Shown: positions 18,929-28,384, numbered from the stretch's first letter. The stretch is 64,000 bases of DNA from Chryseobacterium gambrini (GCF_900156825.1 NZ_FTOV01000001.1:310001-374000); one strand, 5' to 3'. Numbers and translations are program-made. The notes: a model not told the origin generated them from the letters alone.

Positions 18929-20203
18929 TTAAATTTCTTTGAAACTTAAACCTTGTTCTGCCAACAGTTTTTGTTCCTGTTCTTTGTAATAGCCGCTTAC
19001 TAATTTGTCGTGAATGGCTTCAAACGCAGCAAGAGTTTCATTAATTTCAGCATCGGTATGAGAAGCTGTAGGAATTAATCTTAATAAAATCATTCCTTTC
19101 GGAATTACAGGATATACCACTACCGAAGTAAAGATCCCGTAGATTTCTCTCAAATCTTTCACCAAAAGTGTTGCTTCCACCGGAGTTCCCTGCATCATCA
19201 CCGGAGTTACACAAGTATTTGTATCTCCAATGTTAAAGCCTCTTTCTTTAAGACCGTTTTGTAATTTATGTGTATTTTCCCAAAGTTTTGCTTTGATTTC
19301 CGGTCTTGTTCTCAACAGTTCCAGTCTTTTTAAACCTCCGATTACCATTGGCATCGTTAAAGATTTAGCAAAAATCTGAGATCTTAAATTGAATTTCAGA
19401 TATCTGATAATTTCTTTATCACCCGCGATGAATGCTCCAAAACCTGCCATAGATTTAGCAAAAGTAGAGAAGTAAACATCAATCTGATCCTGACAACCCT
19501 GTTCTTCACCGGCTCCAGCTCCTGTTTTTCCAAGAGTTCCGAATCCGTGTGCATCATCAACTAAAAGCCTGAATTTGTATTTTGATTTTAATTCACAGAT
19601 TTCTTTTAATTTACCTTGCTGTCCTCTCATTCCGAAAACACCTTCGGTAATCACTAAAATTCCTCCTCCTGTTTCTTCAGCTACTTTGGTAGCTCTTTCA
19701 AGATTTTTTTCAAGACTTGCAATATCGTTGTGTCTGTACGTAAATCTTTTTCCTGCGTGAAGTCTTACACCGTCTACTATACAAGCGTGAGAATCAACAT
19801 CATAAACAATTACATCATTTCTACCCACCAAAGCATCAATGGTAGAAACCATTCCCTGATAACCGAAATTTAATAAATATGCAGATTCTTTCTGAACAAA
19901 ATCAGCCAGTTCTTTTTCCAATTGCAAATGCTGCTCAGTTTCTCCCGACATTGCTCTTGCACCCATCGGATAAAACATTCCGAATTCTGCAGCCGCTTTT
20001 GCATCAGCCTCCAGAACTTCAGGATGATTACACATTCCTAAATAATCATTAGCACTCCAGAAAATAACTTCTCTTCCCTGAAACTGCATTCTCGGTCCGA
20101 TAGGTCCTTCTAATCTGGGGAAAATGAAATACCCTTCACCATAATCTGCAAATTGTCCAAGAGGTCCTGGATTTTCTTTTATTCTGTCAAAAATATCCAA
20201 CAT
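18929..20203 (-). CDS. Alpha-oxoamine synthase family enzyme, probable cysteate/serine C-acyltransferase (CapB/SPT type)
   Basis: PLP enzyme that condenses an amino acid with an acyl thioester. At 424 residues it has the alpha-oxoamine synthase signatures: WSANDYLGMCNHPEV, GARAMSGETEQHLQLE, YDVDSHACIVDG, VDDAHGFGTLGKTGAG, and the PLP lysine in YFSTFAKSMAGFGAF. In Bacteroidota, members act as serine palmitoyltransferase or, in the capnine pathway, as cysteate fatty acyltransferase (shown for Flavobacterium johnsoniae, as I recall). Its partner directly upstream is a cysteine-synthase-like enzyme, favouring the sulfonolipid role. 8-amino-7-oxononanoate synthase and 2-amino-3-ketobutyrate ligase are weaker alternatives. 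The upstream gene ends 71 bases before it, with a hairpin between. Confidence 0.85.
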   Translation of the reverse strand: MLDIFDRIKENPGPLGQFADYGEGYFIFPRLEGPIGPRMQFQGREVIFWSANDYLGMCNHPEVLEADAKAAAEFGMFYPMGARAMSGETEQHLQLEKELADFVQKESAYLLNFGYQGMVSTIDALVGRNDVIVYDVDSHACIVDGVRLHAGKRFTYRHNDIASLEKNLERATKVAEETGGGILVITEGVFGMRGQQGKLKEICELKSKYKFRLLVDDAHGFGTLGKTGAGAGEEQGCQDQIDVYFSTFAKSMAGFGAFIAGDKEIIRYLKFNLRSQIFAKSLTMPMVIGGLKRLELLRTRPEIKAKLWENTHKLQNGLKERGFNIGDTNTCVTPVMMQGTPVEATLLVKDLREIYGIFTSVVVYPVIPKGMILLRLIPTASHTDAEINETLAAFEAIHDKLVSGYYKEQEQKLLAEQGLSFKEI

Positions 20204-20225
20204 TTTATTAATATTTTAAGTAAAA

Positions 20226-20252
20226 AAGCCTTTTGTAATCACAAAAAGGCTT
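20226..20252 (-). terminator. Hairpin with U-run between the two sulfonolipid-type genes
   Basis: On the minus strand AAGCCTTTTTGT pairs with ACAAAAGGCTT and is followed by TTTTTT, then the acyltransferase ATG about 20 bases on. No room remains for a separate promoter, so it is probably a partial terminator or RNA-stabilising hairpin. Confidence 0.7.
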
Positions 20253-20274
20253 GATTTGTATAAATTTTTCGTCC

Positions 20275-21312
20275 TTATTTAATGAATTCAGTTTTAAAAA
20301 CTTCATCGTAGTTGTGTACACAGTTGTTTACAAACCCCTGTTCAGCCATCCATTTATCACTGTATACTTTAGTAATATATCTTGAACCGTGATCAGGATA
20401 AATCAACACAATCAGGTCATTTTCAGAAAATTCATGAGATTGCGCATATTGCATTAAAGCCTGTGTAACGGCTCCTGTAGTATATCCTCCCATAATTGCC
20501 TCTTTTAAAGCTACTTCACGGGTTCTGTAAGCAGACATTTCGTCGTTTACTCTTACAAATTCATCTACTTTGTCGAAAAGAAGGGCAGAAGGAATTAAAT
20601 TTTTTCCCATTCCTTCAATCTGATAAGGATGAACATCTTCTTTGTGGATTTCGCCGGTTTCGTGGTAGCTTTTCAGGATAGATCCGTCTGCATCCACACC
20701 AATGATTTTAATATCCGGATTTTTCTCTTTTAAAAATTTTGCTGAACCTGATAGAGTTCCTCCGGTTCCTGTACACGCAAACAGGTGAGTTACTTTTCCC
20801 TGAGTCTGTTCCCAGATTTCAGGACCTGTGGTCTGATAATGCGCATCAATATTCAACTCGTTGAAATATTGGTTGATATAAACGGAATTTGGAGTTTCTG
20901 AAGCAATTCTTTTGGCTACTTCATAATAAGATCTCGGATCATCTGCGGGAACATTCGCGGGACAGATATAAACAGTAGCTCCTAAAGCCTTTAAGTAGGC
21001 TATTTTTTCAGGCTTGGTCTTGTCACTTACCGCAAGAATACATTTATATCCCTTGATGATACAAACCATGGCAATAGAGAATCCTGTATTTCCTGAAGTA
21101 GTTTCTACCACTACGGAATCTTCTTTTAATAAACCTTTTTTCTCAGCGTTTTCTATAATATGAAGTGCGATTCTATCTTTTGTGGAATGTCCAGGATTAT
21201 ATGATTCTAACTTGGCATAAACGGTTGCAGGAATATCTTTCGTCACAGTGTTAAGCTTCACCATAGGAGTATTTCCTATTAGGCCAAGTATATTATCGTA
21301 AACATTACTCAT
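20275..21312 (-). CDS. Cysteine synthase-family PLP enzyme, probable cysteate synthase (CapA type)
   Basis: Fold-type II PLP enzyme of 345 residues. GNTPMVKLN, the Schiff-base lysine in NPGHSTKDRIALHII, the substrate loop ETTSGNTGFSIA and the PLP-phosphate loop CTGTGGTLSG place it in the cysteine synthase/cystathionine beta-synthase family. It differs from housekeeping CysK/CysM by NPGHSTKDR (usually NPGGSVKDR) and ETTSGNTG (usually EPTSGNTG). Placed directly before an alpha-oxoamine synthase, it fits cysteate synthase, which replaces phosphoserine's phosphate with sulfite to start capnine synthesis. Cystathionine beta-synthase or cysteine synthase is the alternative. The shift from general family to cysteate synthase is inference from context. 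Confidence 0.85.
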   Translation of the reverse strand: MSNVYDNILGLIGNTPMVKLNTVTKDIPATVYAKLESYNPGHSTKDRIALHIIENAEKKGLLKEDSVVVETTSGNTGFSIAMVCIIKGYKCILAVSDKTKPEKIAYLKALGATVYICPANVPADDPRSYYEVAKRIASETPNSVYINQYFNELNIDAHYQTTGPEIWEQTQGKVTHLFACTGTGGTLSGSAKFLKEKNPDIKIIGVDADGSILKSYHETGEIHKEDVHPYQIEGMGKNLIPSALLFDKVDEFVRVNDEMSAYRTREVALKEAIMGGYTTGAVTQALMQYAQSHEFSENDLIVLIYPDHGSRYITKVYSDKWMAEQGFVNNCVHNYDEVFKTEFIK

Positions 21313-21343
21313 TATTTGTTATTTTTCAATAAAAATCTGACGG

Positions 21344-21351
21344 CAAAAATA
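21344..21351 (-). promoter_or_regulatory. -7 element upstream of the cysteate-synthase-like gene
   Basis: Minus-strand TATTTTTG fits TAnnTTTG about 31 bases before the start codon. No TTG at -33 was found. Confidence 0.5.
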
Positions 21352-21534
21352 CAAAAAAATAAATTTATTTCTAAACTTTTGTTTGATTTCTAACCTCTAA
21401 AATAGATAAAAAATTGTTTTCTGTTACTATCTAAAGATGAAACTTTTCAAAAAGCGAGCCAAAATCTTTAAATTTTGTTAAAAACCGTCTAAAATCATAT
21501 AAAAGCCTTATTTTCGCGTAATTGATTTAATACT

Positions 21535-24500
21535 ATGAAAAATTGGACTTTTAAGCAATGGAACACCGTTCTCGGATGGGTTGTTTTCGTCATTGCATTT
21601 TTCACGTACTTGTCCACCATAGAACCGAATTTCAGTTTTTGGGATTGTGGCGAGTATATTTCCTCGGCGGTAAAACTTGAAGTAACGCACGCTCCGGGGG
21701 CGGCTTTGTTTCAGATTGTGGGTGCTGTGGCAGCCATTTTTGCTTTAGGAAAGGGCGAAAATTATTCTATCGTGATCAACGCGATGTCTGCATTGTTTAG
21801 TGCGTTTACGATCTTGTTTTTGTTCTGGACAATTACGCATTTCGTAAGAAGACTTTTAAACAAAGATTTTGATGACATTACAAAACATCAAGAGATTTCT
21901 ATTCTTTTTGCCGGAATTGTAGGCGCATTATGCTTTACATTTTCAGATACCTTCTGGTTCTCTGCGGTAGAAGGGGAAGTTTACTCGATGGCATCTATGT
22001 TTATCGCACTTTTGGTCTGGTTAATTACCAAATGGGAGAATGAATATCAGGCGAAGGACAGCGAGAGATGGATTATTTTAATTTTCTTCATTTTAGGTCT
22101 TTCAGTAGGGGTTCACATGATGTGTATGTTGGCAATTCCTGCGATCTGTCTTGTGTACTACGCGAGAAACTACACTTTTACCTGGAAGAATTTTCTTTGG
22201 GCAAATGTGATTACACTGGTAATTTTAGCAATCGTTTTTAAAGGGATTTTCCCATTGATCATGACGATGTTCGGGAAACTTGAGATTTTCTTCGTGAACG
22301 GTTTAGGTCTTCCTTTCCATTCCGGAACTATTGCTGCTTTTGTCTTAATGGTTGTCATCTGTTACTTCCTGATCTCTTATGCAGGAAAGATGAAGAAAAA
22401 TGTTTATCAGACAATTGCTTTATCCATTGTTTTCATGATGATCGGTTTTTCATGCTGGATGGTAATTCCTATCAGAGCAAACGCAAATCCTCCAATGAAC
22501 CTTAATGATCCGGACAACGCCATCGGAATGCTGGATTATTACAACAGAGAACAATACGGCGACTGGCCTACAATTTATGGTCAGAATTATACCGCTTTCT
22601 TAGATGCAAACGGAATTGAGAAAAAAGAAGACGGAAGTTTTAATACTACGAAAACGGGAGAAATCTACGAAAAAGACGAGAAAACAGGAACGTACAGAAA
22701 AACAGGAGACCGATTCAATTATGTTTTCAATAAAGCACACGTAGGCTTTATGCCGAGAATGTTCAATGAGGACAAAGATGTAATGGCTAACTACATTTCA
22801 ATGTACGGTGCGCCGGATTTCACATTTAATTACAGTAATGAAGATGTTGCAGACAGCCCTGAAGCAAAGCAGATTTTCGATGAATTAAGAAAGAAATATG
22901 AAGACGGATCTATCACGGCTGCAGATTATTTAAAAGTAAAACCTTATAACTTAATCAATGTTCAGAAGCCTTCTCTGGCTCAGAATATGGATTATTTCAT
23001 CACGTTCCAGAACGGATATTATTTTGTAAGATATCTGATGTGGAATTACGTAGGCCGCCAGAATGATCTGGAAGGCAACATGGAAAGCACAAGAGGAAAC
23101 TGGATCTCAGGAATCTCTTTTATTGATGATGCTTTATGGGGAAATCAGGAAAAGATGCCTGCAAAATTCAAAAATGAAAGTACCGTAAAATTCTTCTTTC
23201 TACCTTTAATTTTAGGATTAATCGGATTCTTTTTCCAGCTTAACAGAGATTTCGGAAGATTCTATGCTATGCTTTCAATCTTTGTATTGATGAGTGTGGG
23301 AATCGTTTTCTATACCGGAGTAAAACCTTTTGAACCAAGAGAGAGAGATTATGCAATGGTAGGTTCGTTCTACGTTTTTGCCATCTGGATCGGATTGGGA
23401 GCCGGAGCAATTCTTTGGTTCTTGCAGTCTAAAATAAAATCGAATGCAGCAAACATTGTTGCAGGAGTGGTTCTTCTTGGAGTTCCTTTCATGATGGGCT
23501 TCCAGAACTATAATGTACACAACAGACACGACAGATATACTTCTTATGATTACGGATATTCTGTATTGAAATCTCTGCCTAAAAACGATATTGTTTTCGT
23601 TTACGGAGATAACGATACGTATCCGGTTTGGGCAATTCAGGAGACTGAAAACTTCAGAGACGATGTAAAAGTAGTCAACTTTACACTGGCTTCAACACCT
23701 TGGAATATCGATCAGATTAAAAGAAGAACATATAACGCAGCTCCGGTTCCGGGAGTGTTAACGCATGATGATTACAGAGACGGTGTAAACGACCAGATCT
23801 ACATGATGAAGAAAGATGACTGGGAAGGACTTTTCTCTATGCTAAAACAGCAGGGAGCACCTCCAACGGAATTTGCGGAATTCAGAAAATATCTTACTCA
23901 GGATTCCATGACGATGAAAGAAGCGATCAGCTTCCTGAAATATACTTCTCCCGCGAAAAACGAACTTCTTAAAATGTATTTCGGGGAAGAGAAATTCGAG
24001 AAATACAATATTTTACCTGTAAATAAATTCATTTTACCTGTCAATAAAGAAAATGCAGTAAAATCAGGAATCATTAAAGCAGCAGATCTTCCGGATACAG
24101 TCAATCAGATCATGATTACTTACAAAGGAAATACGCTGTATAAAAACAATTTGATCTTACTTGATGTTTTAGCAAATTTCGACTGGAAAAGACCAATCAA
24201 CTTCTCTTCAGGAGGAATCTACGACAGCGAAAATATTTTCTATCTGGATGAATATCTTCAGTTTGATGGCTTCAGCTACAGGCTGATTCCTATTCATACA
24301 CCGCAAACGCCGGATGGAGAAATGGGAAGAGTAGATGCCAATTCTCTTTATAATGTGGTTAAAAATTTCAGATGGGGTAATTTCAAGAATTTAAATACAC
24401 ACTTTGACGAAACAGCCACTTCCAACATCATGAGCTACAGAGCTTCTGCAAGCAGAGCTGCAGCAGCTTTGGCAACGATGGGGCAAAAAGGAAAAGCACT

Positions 24501-25020
24501 GGAATTATTAGATTTAGCTTCCAAAGAAATTCCTGCAGAAAAATACAACGATCCTCGTTCTTTAAGTTCAATGGTTTACGGATATATTGTTGCAGGACAG
24601 GAGAAAAAAGGACTGCAGCTTGCTGAAGTTCTGAAAAAAGGAATTTTTGAAGAATATGATTATTATATGAGTCTGAGCAAATCTGATCAGAGTTATCTGA
24701 AAAGACAGATCAGAACAAAACCAATGGAGTACTCTTTAGTTATTTCTGCTGTTACGGATGCTTACTCAACGATTGGAAAGAAAGATAAAGCGTATGATTA
24801 TCTGATAAAATCCATCGAGCCGATTGATAAGAAATTCAACACTTTTGTAGAAAATCTTAAAGAAATGGGCAAAGAGAAAGCGATGAAGGAATCTGAGCAG
24901 GTACAGAAGATCACTCCTTTCTACCAGTATCTTTTCGATGTAATGGAACCTTTTGATTCTACTTACTCCAAAGAAAAAGAGGCACAGATCACCAATTCAA
25001 TTATTAAAGCAACGCAATAA
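21535..25020 (+). CDS. DUF2723 polytopic membrane protein (GT-C-like)
   Basis: An 1161-residue inner-membrane protein. About a dozen hydrophobic helices fill residues 10-330 and 540-680; the first loop has FSFWDCGEYISSAVKLEVTHAPGAAL, whose acidic Asp/Glu pair matches the catalytic loop of GT-C glycosyltransferases (the PMT/DUF2723 clan). A long soluble C-terminal half with TPR-like helices follows. Such proteins are conserved in Bacteroidota and are candidate polyprenol-dependent glycosyltransferases, possibly in protein O-glycosylation; this is inference. A near-consensus box TATTTTCG lies at 21509-21516. A UUCG-loop terminator follows. Confidence 0.85.
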   Translation: MKNWTFKQWNTVLGWVVFVIAFFTYLSTIEPNFSFWDCGEYISSAVKLEVTHAPGAALFQIVGAVAAIFALGKGENYSIVINAMSALFSAFTILFLFWTITHFVRRLLNKDFDDITKHQEISILFAGIVGALCFTFSDTFWFSAVEGEVYSMASMFIALLVWLITKWENEYQAKDSERWIILIFFILGLSVGVHMMCMLAIPAICLVYYARNYTFTWKNFLWANVITLVILAIVFKGIFPLIMTMFGKLEIFFVNGLGLPFHSGTIAAFVLMVVICYFLISYAGKMKKNVYQTIALSIVFMMIGFSCWMVIPIRANANPPMNLNDPDNAIGMLDYYNREQYGDWPTIYGQNYTAFLDANGIEKKEDGSFNTTKTGEIYEKDEKTGTYRKTGDRFNYVFNKAHVGFMPRMFNEDKDVMANYISMYGAPDFTFNYSNEDVADSPEAKQIFDELRKKYEDGSITAADYLKVKPYNLINVQKPSLAQNMDYFITFQNGYYFVRYLMWNYVGRQNDLEGNMESTRGNWISGISFIDDALWGNQEKMPAKFKNESTVKFFFLPLILGLIGFFFQLNRDFGRFYAMLSIFVLMSVGIVFYTGVKPFEPRERDYAMVGSFYVFAIWIGLGAGAILWFLQSKIKSNAANIVAGVVLLGVPFMMGFQNYNVHNRHDRYTSYDYGYSVLKSLPKNDIVFVYGDNDTYPVWAIQETENFRDDVKVVNFTLASTPWNIDQIKRRTYNAAPVPGVLTHDDYRDGVNDQIYMMKKDDWEGLFSMLKQQGAPPTEFAEFRKYLTQDSMTMKEAISFLKYTSPAKNELLKMYFGEEKFEKYNILPVNKFILPVNKENAVKSGIIKAADLPDTVNQIMITYKGNTLYKNNLILLDVLANFDWKRPINFSSGGIYDSENIFYLDEYLQFDGFSYRLIPIHTPQTPDGEMGRVDANSLYNVVKNFRWGNFKNLNTHFDETATSNIMSYRASASRAAAALATMGQKGKALELLDLASKEIPAEKYNDPRSLSSMVYGYIVAGQEKKGLQLAEVLKKGIFEEYDYYMSLSKSDQSYLKRQIRTKPMEYSLVISAVTDAYSTIGKKDKAYDYLIKSIEPIDKKFNTFVENLKEMGKEKAMKESEQVQKITPFYQYLFDVMEPFDSTYSKEKEAQITNSIIKATQ

Positions 25021-25031
25021 TAACAAAACTT

Positions 25032-25059
25032 AAAACGGAACTTCGGTTCCGTTTTTTTT
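25032..25059 (+). terminator. Terminator with UUCG tetraloop
   Basis: AAAACGGAAC (25032-25041), loop TTCG, GTTCCGTTTT (25046-25055), then T-run. Confidence 0.92.
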
Positions 25060-25064
25060 ATATA

Positions 25065-25095
25065 TTGGGATTCAGAAATTTTAAGATTATATTTG
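25065..25095 (+). promoter_or_regulatory. Promoter of the membrane glycosyltransferase-like gene
   Basis: TTG at 25065-25067 and TATATTTG at 25088-25095, 20 bases apart. This decides the start: the open frame begins inside the -7 box, so the true ATG is at 25114. Confidence 0.8.
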
Positions 25096-25113
25096 CGATA
25101 TCAAAGAAGCACA

Positions 25114-26601
25114 ATGGTAGAGACGAGAAATAACAAAATCCCGGTGTATGCTGTAATTTTTACAGTCGTTTTTAAACTTTTATTTTTACTTACAAATTAT
25201 ATTCAGGAAGACGCTTTCATTACGTGGAGAGTTGCACAAAACCTTCTGGATTACGGAGTGATCGGCTTCAACGGCGATACGAAGATATCTGCTTCTACAA
25301 CGCATCTCTATGTTTTTGTTTCGTATCTGTTTAATTTAATTTTCGGAAAAGAAAATTTTATAGAACCGCTTCTTGTTTTTAACTCAATACTTTTTACCAT
25401 CGGAAGTTTATTGCTTTCGCATCTGGTTTTAAAAAATGTATGGCATAAAGCCATCTTTATCTTTTTAATAGGAATCTTACCTCCGGCAATCAAAATTTCC
25501 ATCCTCGGAATGGAGTACGGAATTCTTTTCTTACTGGAAATGGCATTGCTGTATTATGGCTTTCATAAAGGAAAAAAATGGGCTTTCATTGTTTTGCCGA
25601 TCCTTATTTTGTTCACAAGAATTGATACAATTATATTTTTGGGAATTGTATTTTTAATCGACCTTTTGTGGAATAAAAAAATAAGATGGAGCTATATTTT
25701 AGGCGGTATTTTAGGAATTTCAGTGGTCTTGGCTTTCAACTGGTTCTACTTTGGAGAGTTGGTTAACAATACCATTATTGCTAAAAAACTGGCATACGAT
25801 AAAAACTTTACATTCCAGCAAAATGCAGAATATTTCTGGCTGAACTTCGGAAACTTCTGGGGAATGCTGAAACTTCCCGGAGACTTCAATCCACTGACTG
25901 TTTTACTGCTGATTTTCGAATTGCTATGCTTCATTTATTTGGTAAGACAAAGAGACAGAAGAAATGTATTTTTGTGGATGATCTTTATTTTCGGATGGGT
26001 GAAACAGCTTATTTTTCTTTCCCAAAAAAGTCTTTTCGACTGGTATTACTGGGTTCCGCAGATTTTACTTTTCGTTCCGGTTGTAATTTTTATTTTGGAG
26101 CAAAAAGTAAAAAGAAATCTTTGGCTGTCTTTATTAATCGTCATTTATATCATTCCAATGCTAGCTTTCCAGACGGTGCATTCAATTGCTACAGGAAACG
26201 GAGAATGGAATTACAGAAGAACGATCGGAACATTTTTAAACCAATATGAAAAAGACAAAAACCAATGGATTTTTCTTGAACCTGCCGGTTATGTTCCTTA
26301 TTTTTCAGGATTAAAGGCGATTGATGAAGTAGGATTGGTAGATAAAAAAGTACAGGAAGAAATTAAAAAAGACAAGCCGAATTTCTGGATCAATACCGTG
26401 AAAAACAGAAAACCCAAATATCTTCTTTCCTACGATGATCTTTTTAAATCAAAAAATGCTGAGTATCTGAAAATTCATTATAAACTGATCAAAGAATTCC
26501 GTGTAAAAGATCATCTGAAAAGTGACAATAAAATTTTAGAGAAAATCTATATTTTAAAACCTTCCGGAACGGATTATAATTTATACGAAAGAATTGATTA
26601 A
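25114..26601 (+). CDS. Polytopic membrane protein, GT-C glycosyltransferase-like
   Basis: A 495-residue protein with about ten membrane helices. The first periplasmic loop has NYIQEDAFITWRVAQNLLDYG, an acidic motif like the catalytic loop of GT-C/GT39 enzymes, and the rest resembles Mtb-type alpha-mannosyl or arabinofuranosyl transferases in layout. The C-terminal soluble domain (VDKKVQEEIKKDKPNFW...KPKYLLSYDDLFK) is small. It follows the DUF2723 gene but has its own promoter. Donor and acceptor are unknown. Confidence 0.75.
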   Translation: MVETRNNKIPVYAVIFTVVFKLLFLLTNYIQEDAFITWRVAQNLLDYGVIGFNGDTKISASTTHLYVFVSYLFNLIFGKENFIEPLLVFNSILFTIGSLLLSHLVLKNVWHKAIFIFLIGILPPAIKISILGMEYGILFLLEMALLYYGFHKGKKWAFIVLPILILFTRIDTIIFLGIVFLIDLLWNKKIRWSYILGGILGISVVLAFNWFYFGELVNNTIIAKKLAYDKNFTFQQNAEYFWLNFGNFWGMLKLPGDFNPLTVLLLIFELLCFIYLVRQRDRRNVFLWMIFIFGWVKQLIFLSQKSLFDWYYWVPQILLFVPVVIFILEQKVKRNLWLSLLIVIYIIPMLAFQTVHSIATGNGEWNYRRTIGTFLNQYEKDKNQWIFLEPAGYVPYFSGLKAIDEVGLVDKKVQEEIKKDKPNFWINTVKNRKPKYLLSYDDLFKSKNAEYLKIHYKLIKEFRVKDHLKSDNKILEKIYILKPSGTDYNLYERID

Positions 26602-26657
26602 TTTGGCTGGAAATGCTGGAAGCTGAAAGTTATCAGGAATTTTTTAAGACTGTATCC

Positions 26658-27269
26658 ATGAAAAATATTTGCAAGCTAATTTTAGTATTTATTTTACCAA
26701 TTTTATTTGGATGTAAAGACGAATTACAAAGAAAAGAATTTCTAAAAACTGCAAAAATTTATCTTAGCGAAGAGTTAAAAAATAATGCAGATTATAAATC
26801 CTTAGACTCTTTGAGAATATTAAAAATTGACACATTGTCTGATAAAGATGAATTATATCTATATATATGTCAATTATATAGATATAAACACCATTTATTA
26901 TCACAATCAAAATCGCCGAAAGATTTGTACGAATTAAAATATGGAACTGATGATTTTGATTCGCAAATGTATGAAGACTACGTTAAGTTAGAATATAAGT
27001 CTGTAAAAGAAAAAGAAGCAAAATTTAATGTTCTGAGAGATTCTATTGACTTTATTAAAAAACAAATAAAACATTATGAACAAATATTAGTCAAAAAAGA
27101 TAGTTTAAATTTATGTATGTATGAAGTTGAATATAGTTATCAAATAACAAATAAAAATATGATTACTGAAAAAGGTGAGACATATTTATTATTTACAAAG
27201 GATATGAAAATGATTGAAGATAAAAATCTGGAAATAAAAAATCTTCACAAATTTCCATTTATTAAATAG
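26658..27269 (+). CDS. Orphan lipoprotein, AT-rich
   Basis: A 203-residue lipoprotein starting at the ATG at 26658 (MKNICKLILVFILPILFGC, lipobox LFGC). The frame is open back to 26613, but those codons precede the signal peptide. The mature protein is Lys/Glu/Asp/Tyr-rich and probably helical, with no recognised domain. Base composition is more AT-rich than the flanking genes, with many ATA and TTA codons, and an unusual 240-bp noncoding block follows. Recent acquisition is plausible. Confidence 0.7.
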   Translation: MKNICKLILVFILPILFGCKDELQRKEFLKTAKIYLSEELKNNADYKSLDSLRILKIDTLSDKDELYLYICQLYRYKHHLLSQSKSPKDLYELKYGTDDFDSQMYEDYVKLEYKSVKEKEAKFNVLRDSIDFIKKQIKHYEQILVKKDSLNLCMYEVEYSYQITNKNMITEKGETYLLFTKDMKMIEDKNLEIKNLHKFPFIK

Positions 27270-27515
27270 AAAAACTGCAGATAACATCGTATTGCCAAAA
27301 TGCGGGGTTTTAGTGTTAATTGAACTACTTTACTTTTATTTCCGCTAATATTTTCCAATTCCACATTTTGATTAACTTAGTTTCTTTGAAAAAGTATTGG
27401 CTACGATTGGTCTGAACTTGAAATTTTGTTCAAATTAAGTCCGCACTTCACCAATATTTTTTCCGTTTAATGCATAACCATTAAAACACAATAACCCTAA
27501 AACTCTCAAAATCAA
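27270..27515. other. Structured noncoding tail after the orphan lipoprotein
   Basis: No coding potential. Dyads include AAAAAGTATTGG (near 27389) with CCAATATTTTTT (near 27454), enclosing ACTTGAA/TTCAAATTAAGT. It resembles a long imperfect hairpin, as in recombination sites of gene cassettes, but no integrase is in the window. Confidence 0.4.
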
Positions 27516-28040
27516 ATGAAATACTGTGCATTTCTGCGTGGCGTCAACGTAAAAGGAACCAATATGAAAATGGCGGAAGTCTGTCAGGTTTTCAATAATG
27601 CAGGAATGAATGACGTTATTTCAATTTTAGCATCAGGAAATATTGTTTTTTCCTCCGATAAAAAAGCCGATGAATTAAAGACAATCCTCGAAAAGGCAAT
27701 GTCAGAACATTTTTCTTACGAAGCTTATCTGTTCATCAAATCTCAGGAAGAAACAGAACAGTTTTGGAACGGAAATCCTTTTGAAAAAAACGATGATCTT
27801 CACATTTATGCTTTCGTAACGAATGATGGTGTCGAAAATATTTTAATCAAGGAATTCGAAAACGCTTCAAAAACGGAGAATGAAGCTGCAGAAATCGTAA
27901 ACCATATTTTTTACTGGCAGGTTCCGAAGGGAAATACACTGGATTCTGCTTTCGGGAAAATTTTAGGTAAAAAAAGCATGAAAGACCAGTTTACAAGCAG
28001 AAATATCAATACTTTTGAGAAGATTTTAAAGAAATTTTAA
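27516..28040 (+). CDS. DUF1697 family protein
   Basis: A 174-residue cytoplasmic protein with the complete DUF1697 signature: KYCAFLRGVNVKGTNMKMAEV, then ILASGNIVFSS, the EAYLFIKSQEE strand and the C-terminal GKILGKKSMKDQFTSRNINTFEKI. The family has an unknown activity; the conserved R-G-x-N and S-G-N motifs suggest a nucleic-acid or phosphate-binding surface. Its stop overlaps the start of the next gene by one base (TAATG). Confidence 0.88.
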   Translation: MKYCAFLRGVNVKGTNMKMAEVCQVFNNAGMNDVISILASGNIVFSSDKKADELKTILEKAMSEHFSYEAYLFIKSQEETEQFWNGNPFEKNDDLHIYAFVTNDGVENILIKEFENASKTENEAAEIVNHIFYWQVPKGNTLDSAFGKILGKKSMKDQFTSRNINTFEKILKKF

Positions 28041-28384
28041 TGCTTACAGGTATAGTTTACTTTCTGATAATTTTTGCTTTAGCCAATTTCTTCTATTTCG
28101 TCTATCCTGAAAGCTCAAAAATCGGAAAGAGATTTTTGATAAGTTTAGGTATTGTCATTACAATTTCAATCATCATTTCTTTGTTTGAAGGAAAAAGTTT
28201 TATTATTGAAGGCATTGTGACTATTACCGGATATTATTCATCTCTTTTTCTTGTTCACTGGATCATTATCAAAATTCTTAGGAAAAATAATTACTGGATC
28301 TATCATCTTTTATTTTTACCGATGGCAACTTTTGTAACCATATTTTTTACAGCCTTAATGCAGGATATTTTTAGATATTCCTAA
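28040..28384 (+). CDS. Small membrane protein, unknown
   Basis: A 114-residue protein with hydrophobic helices at about 2-21, 33-48, 54-76 and 84-108. No family is recognised. Its ATG overlaps the DUF1697 stop, so translation is coupled to it. Confidence 0.7.
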   Translation: MLTGIVYFLIIFALANFFYFVYPESSKIGKRFLISLGIVITISIIISLFEGKSFIIEGIVTITGYYSSLFLVHWIIIKILRKNNYWIYHLLFLPMATFVTIFFTALMQDIFRYS

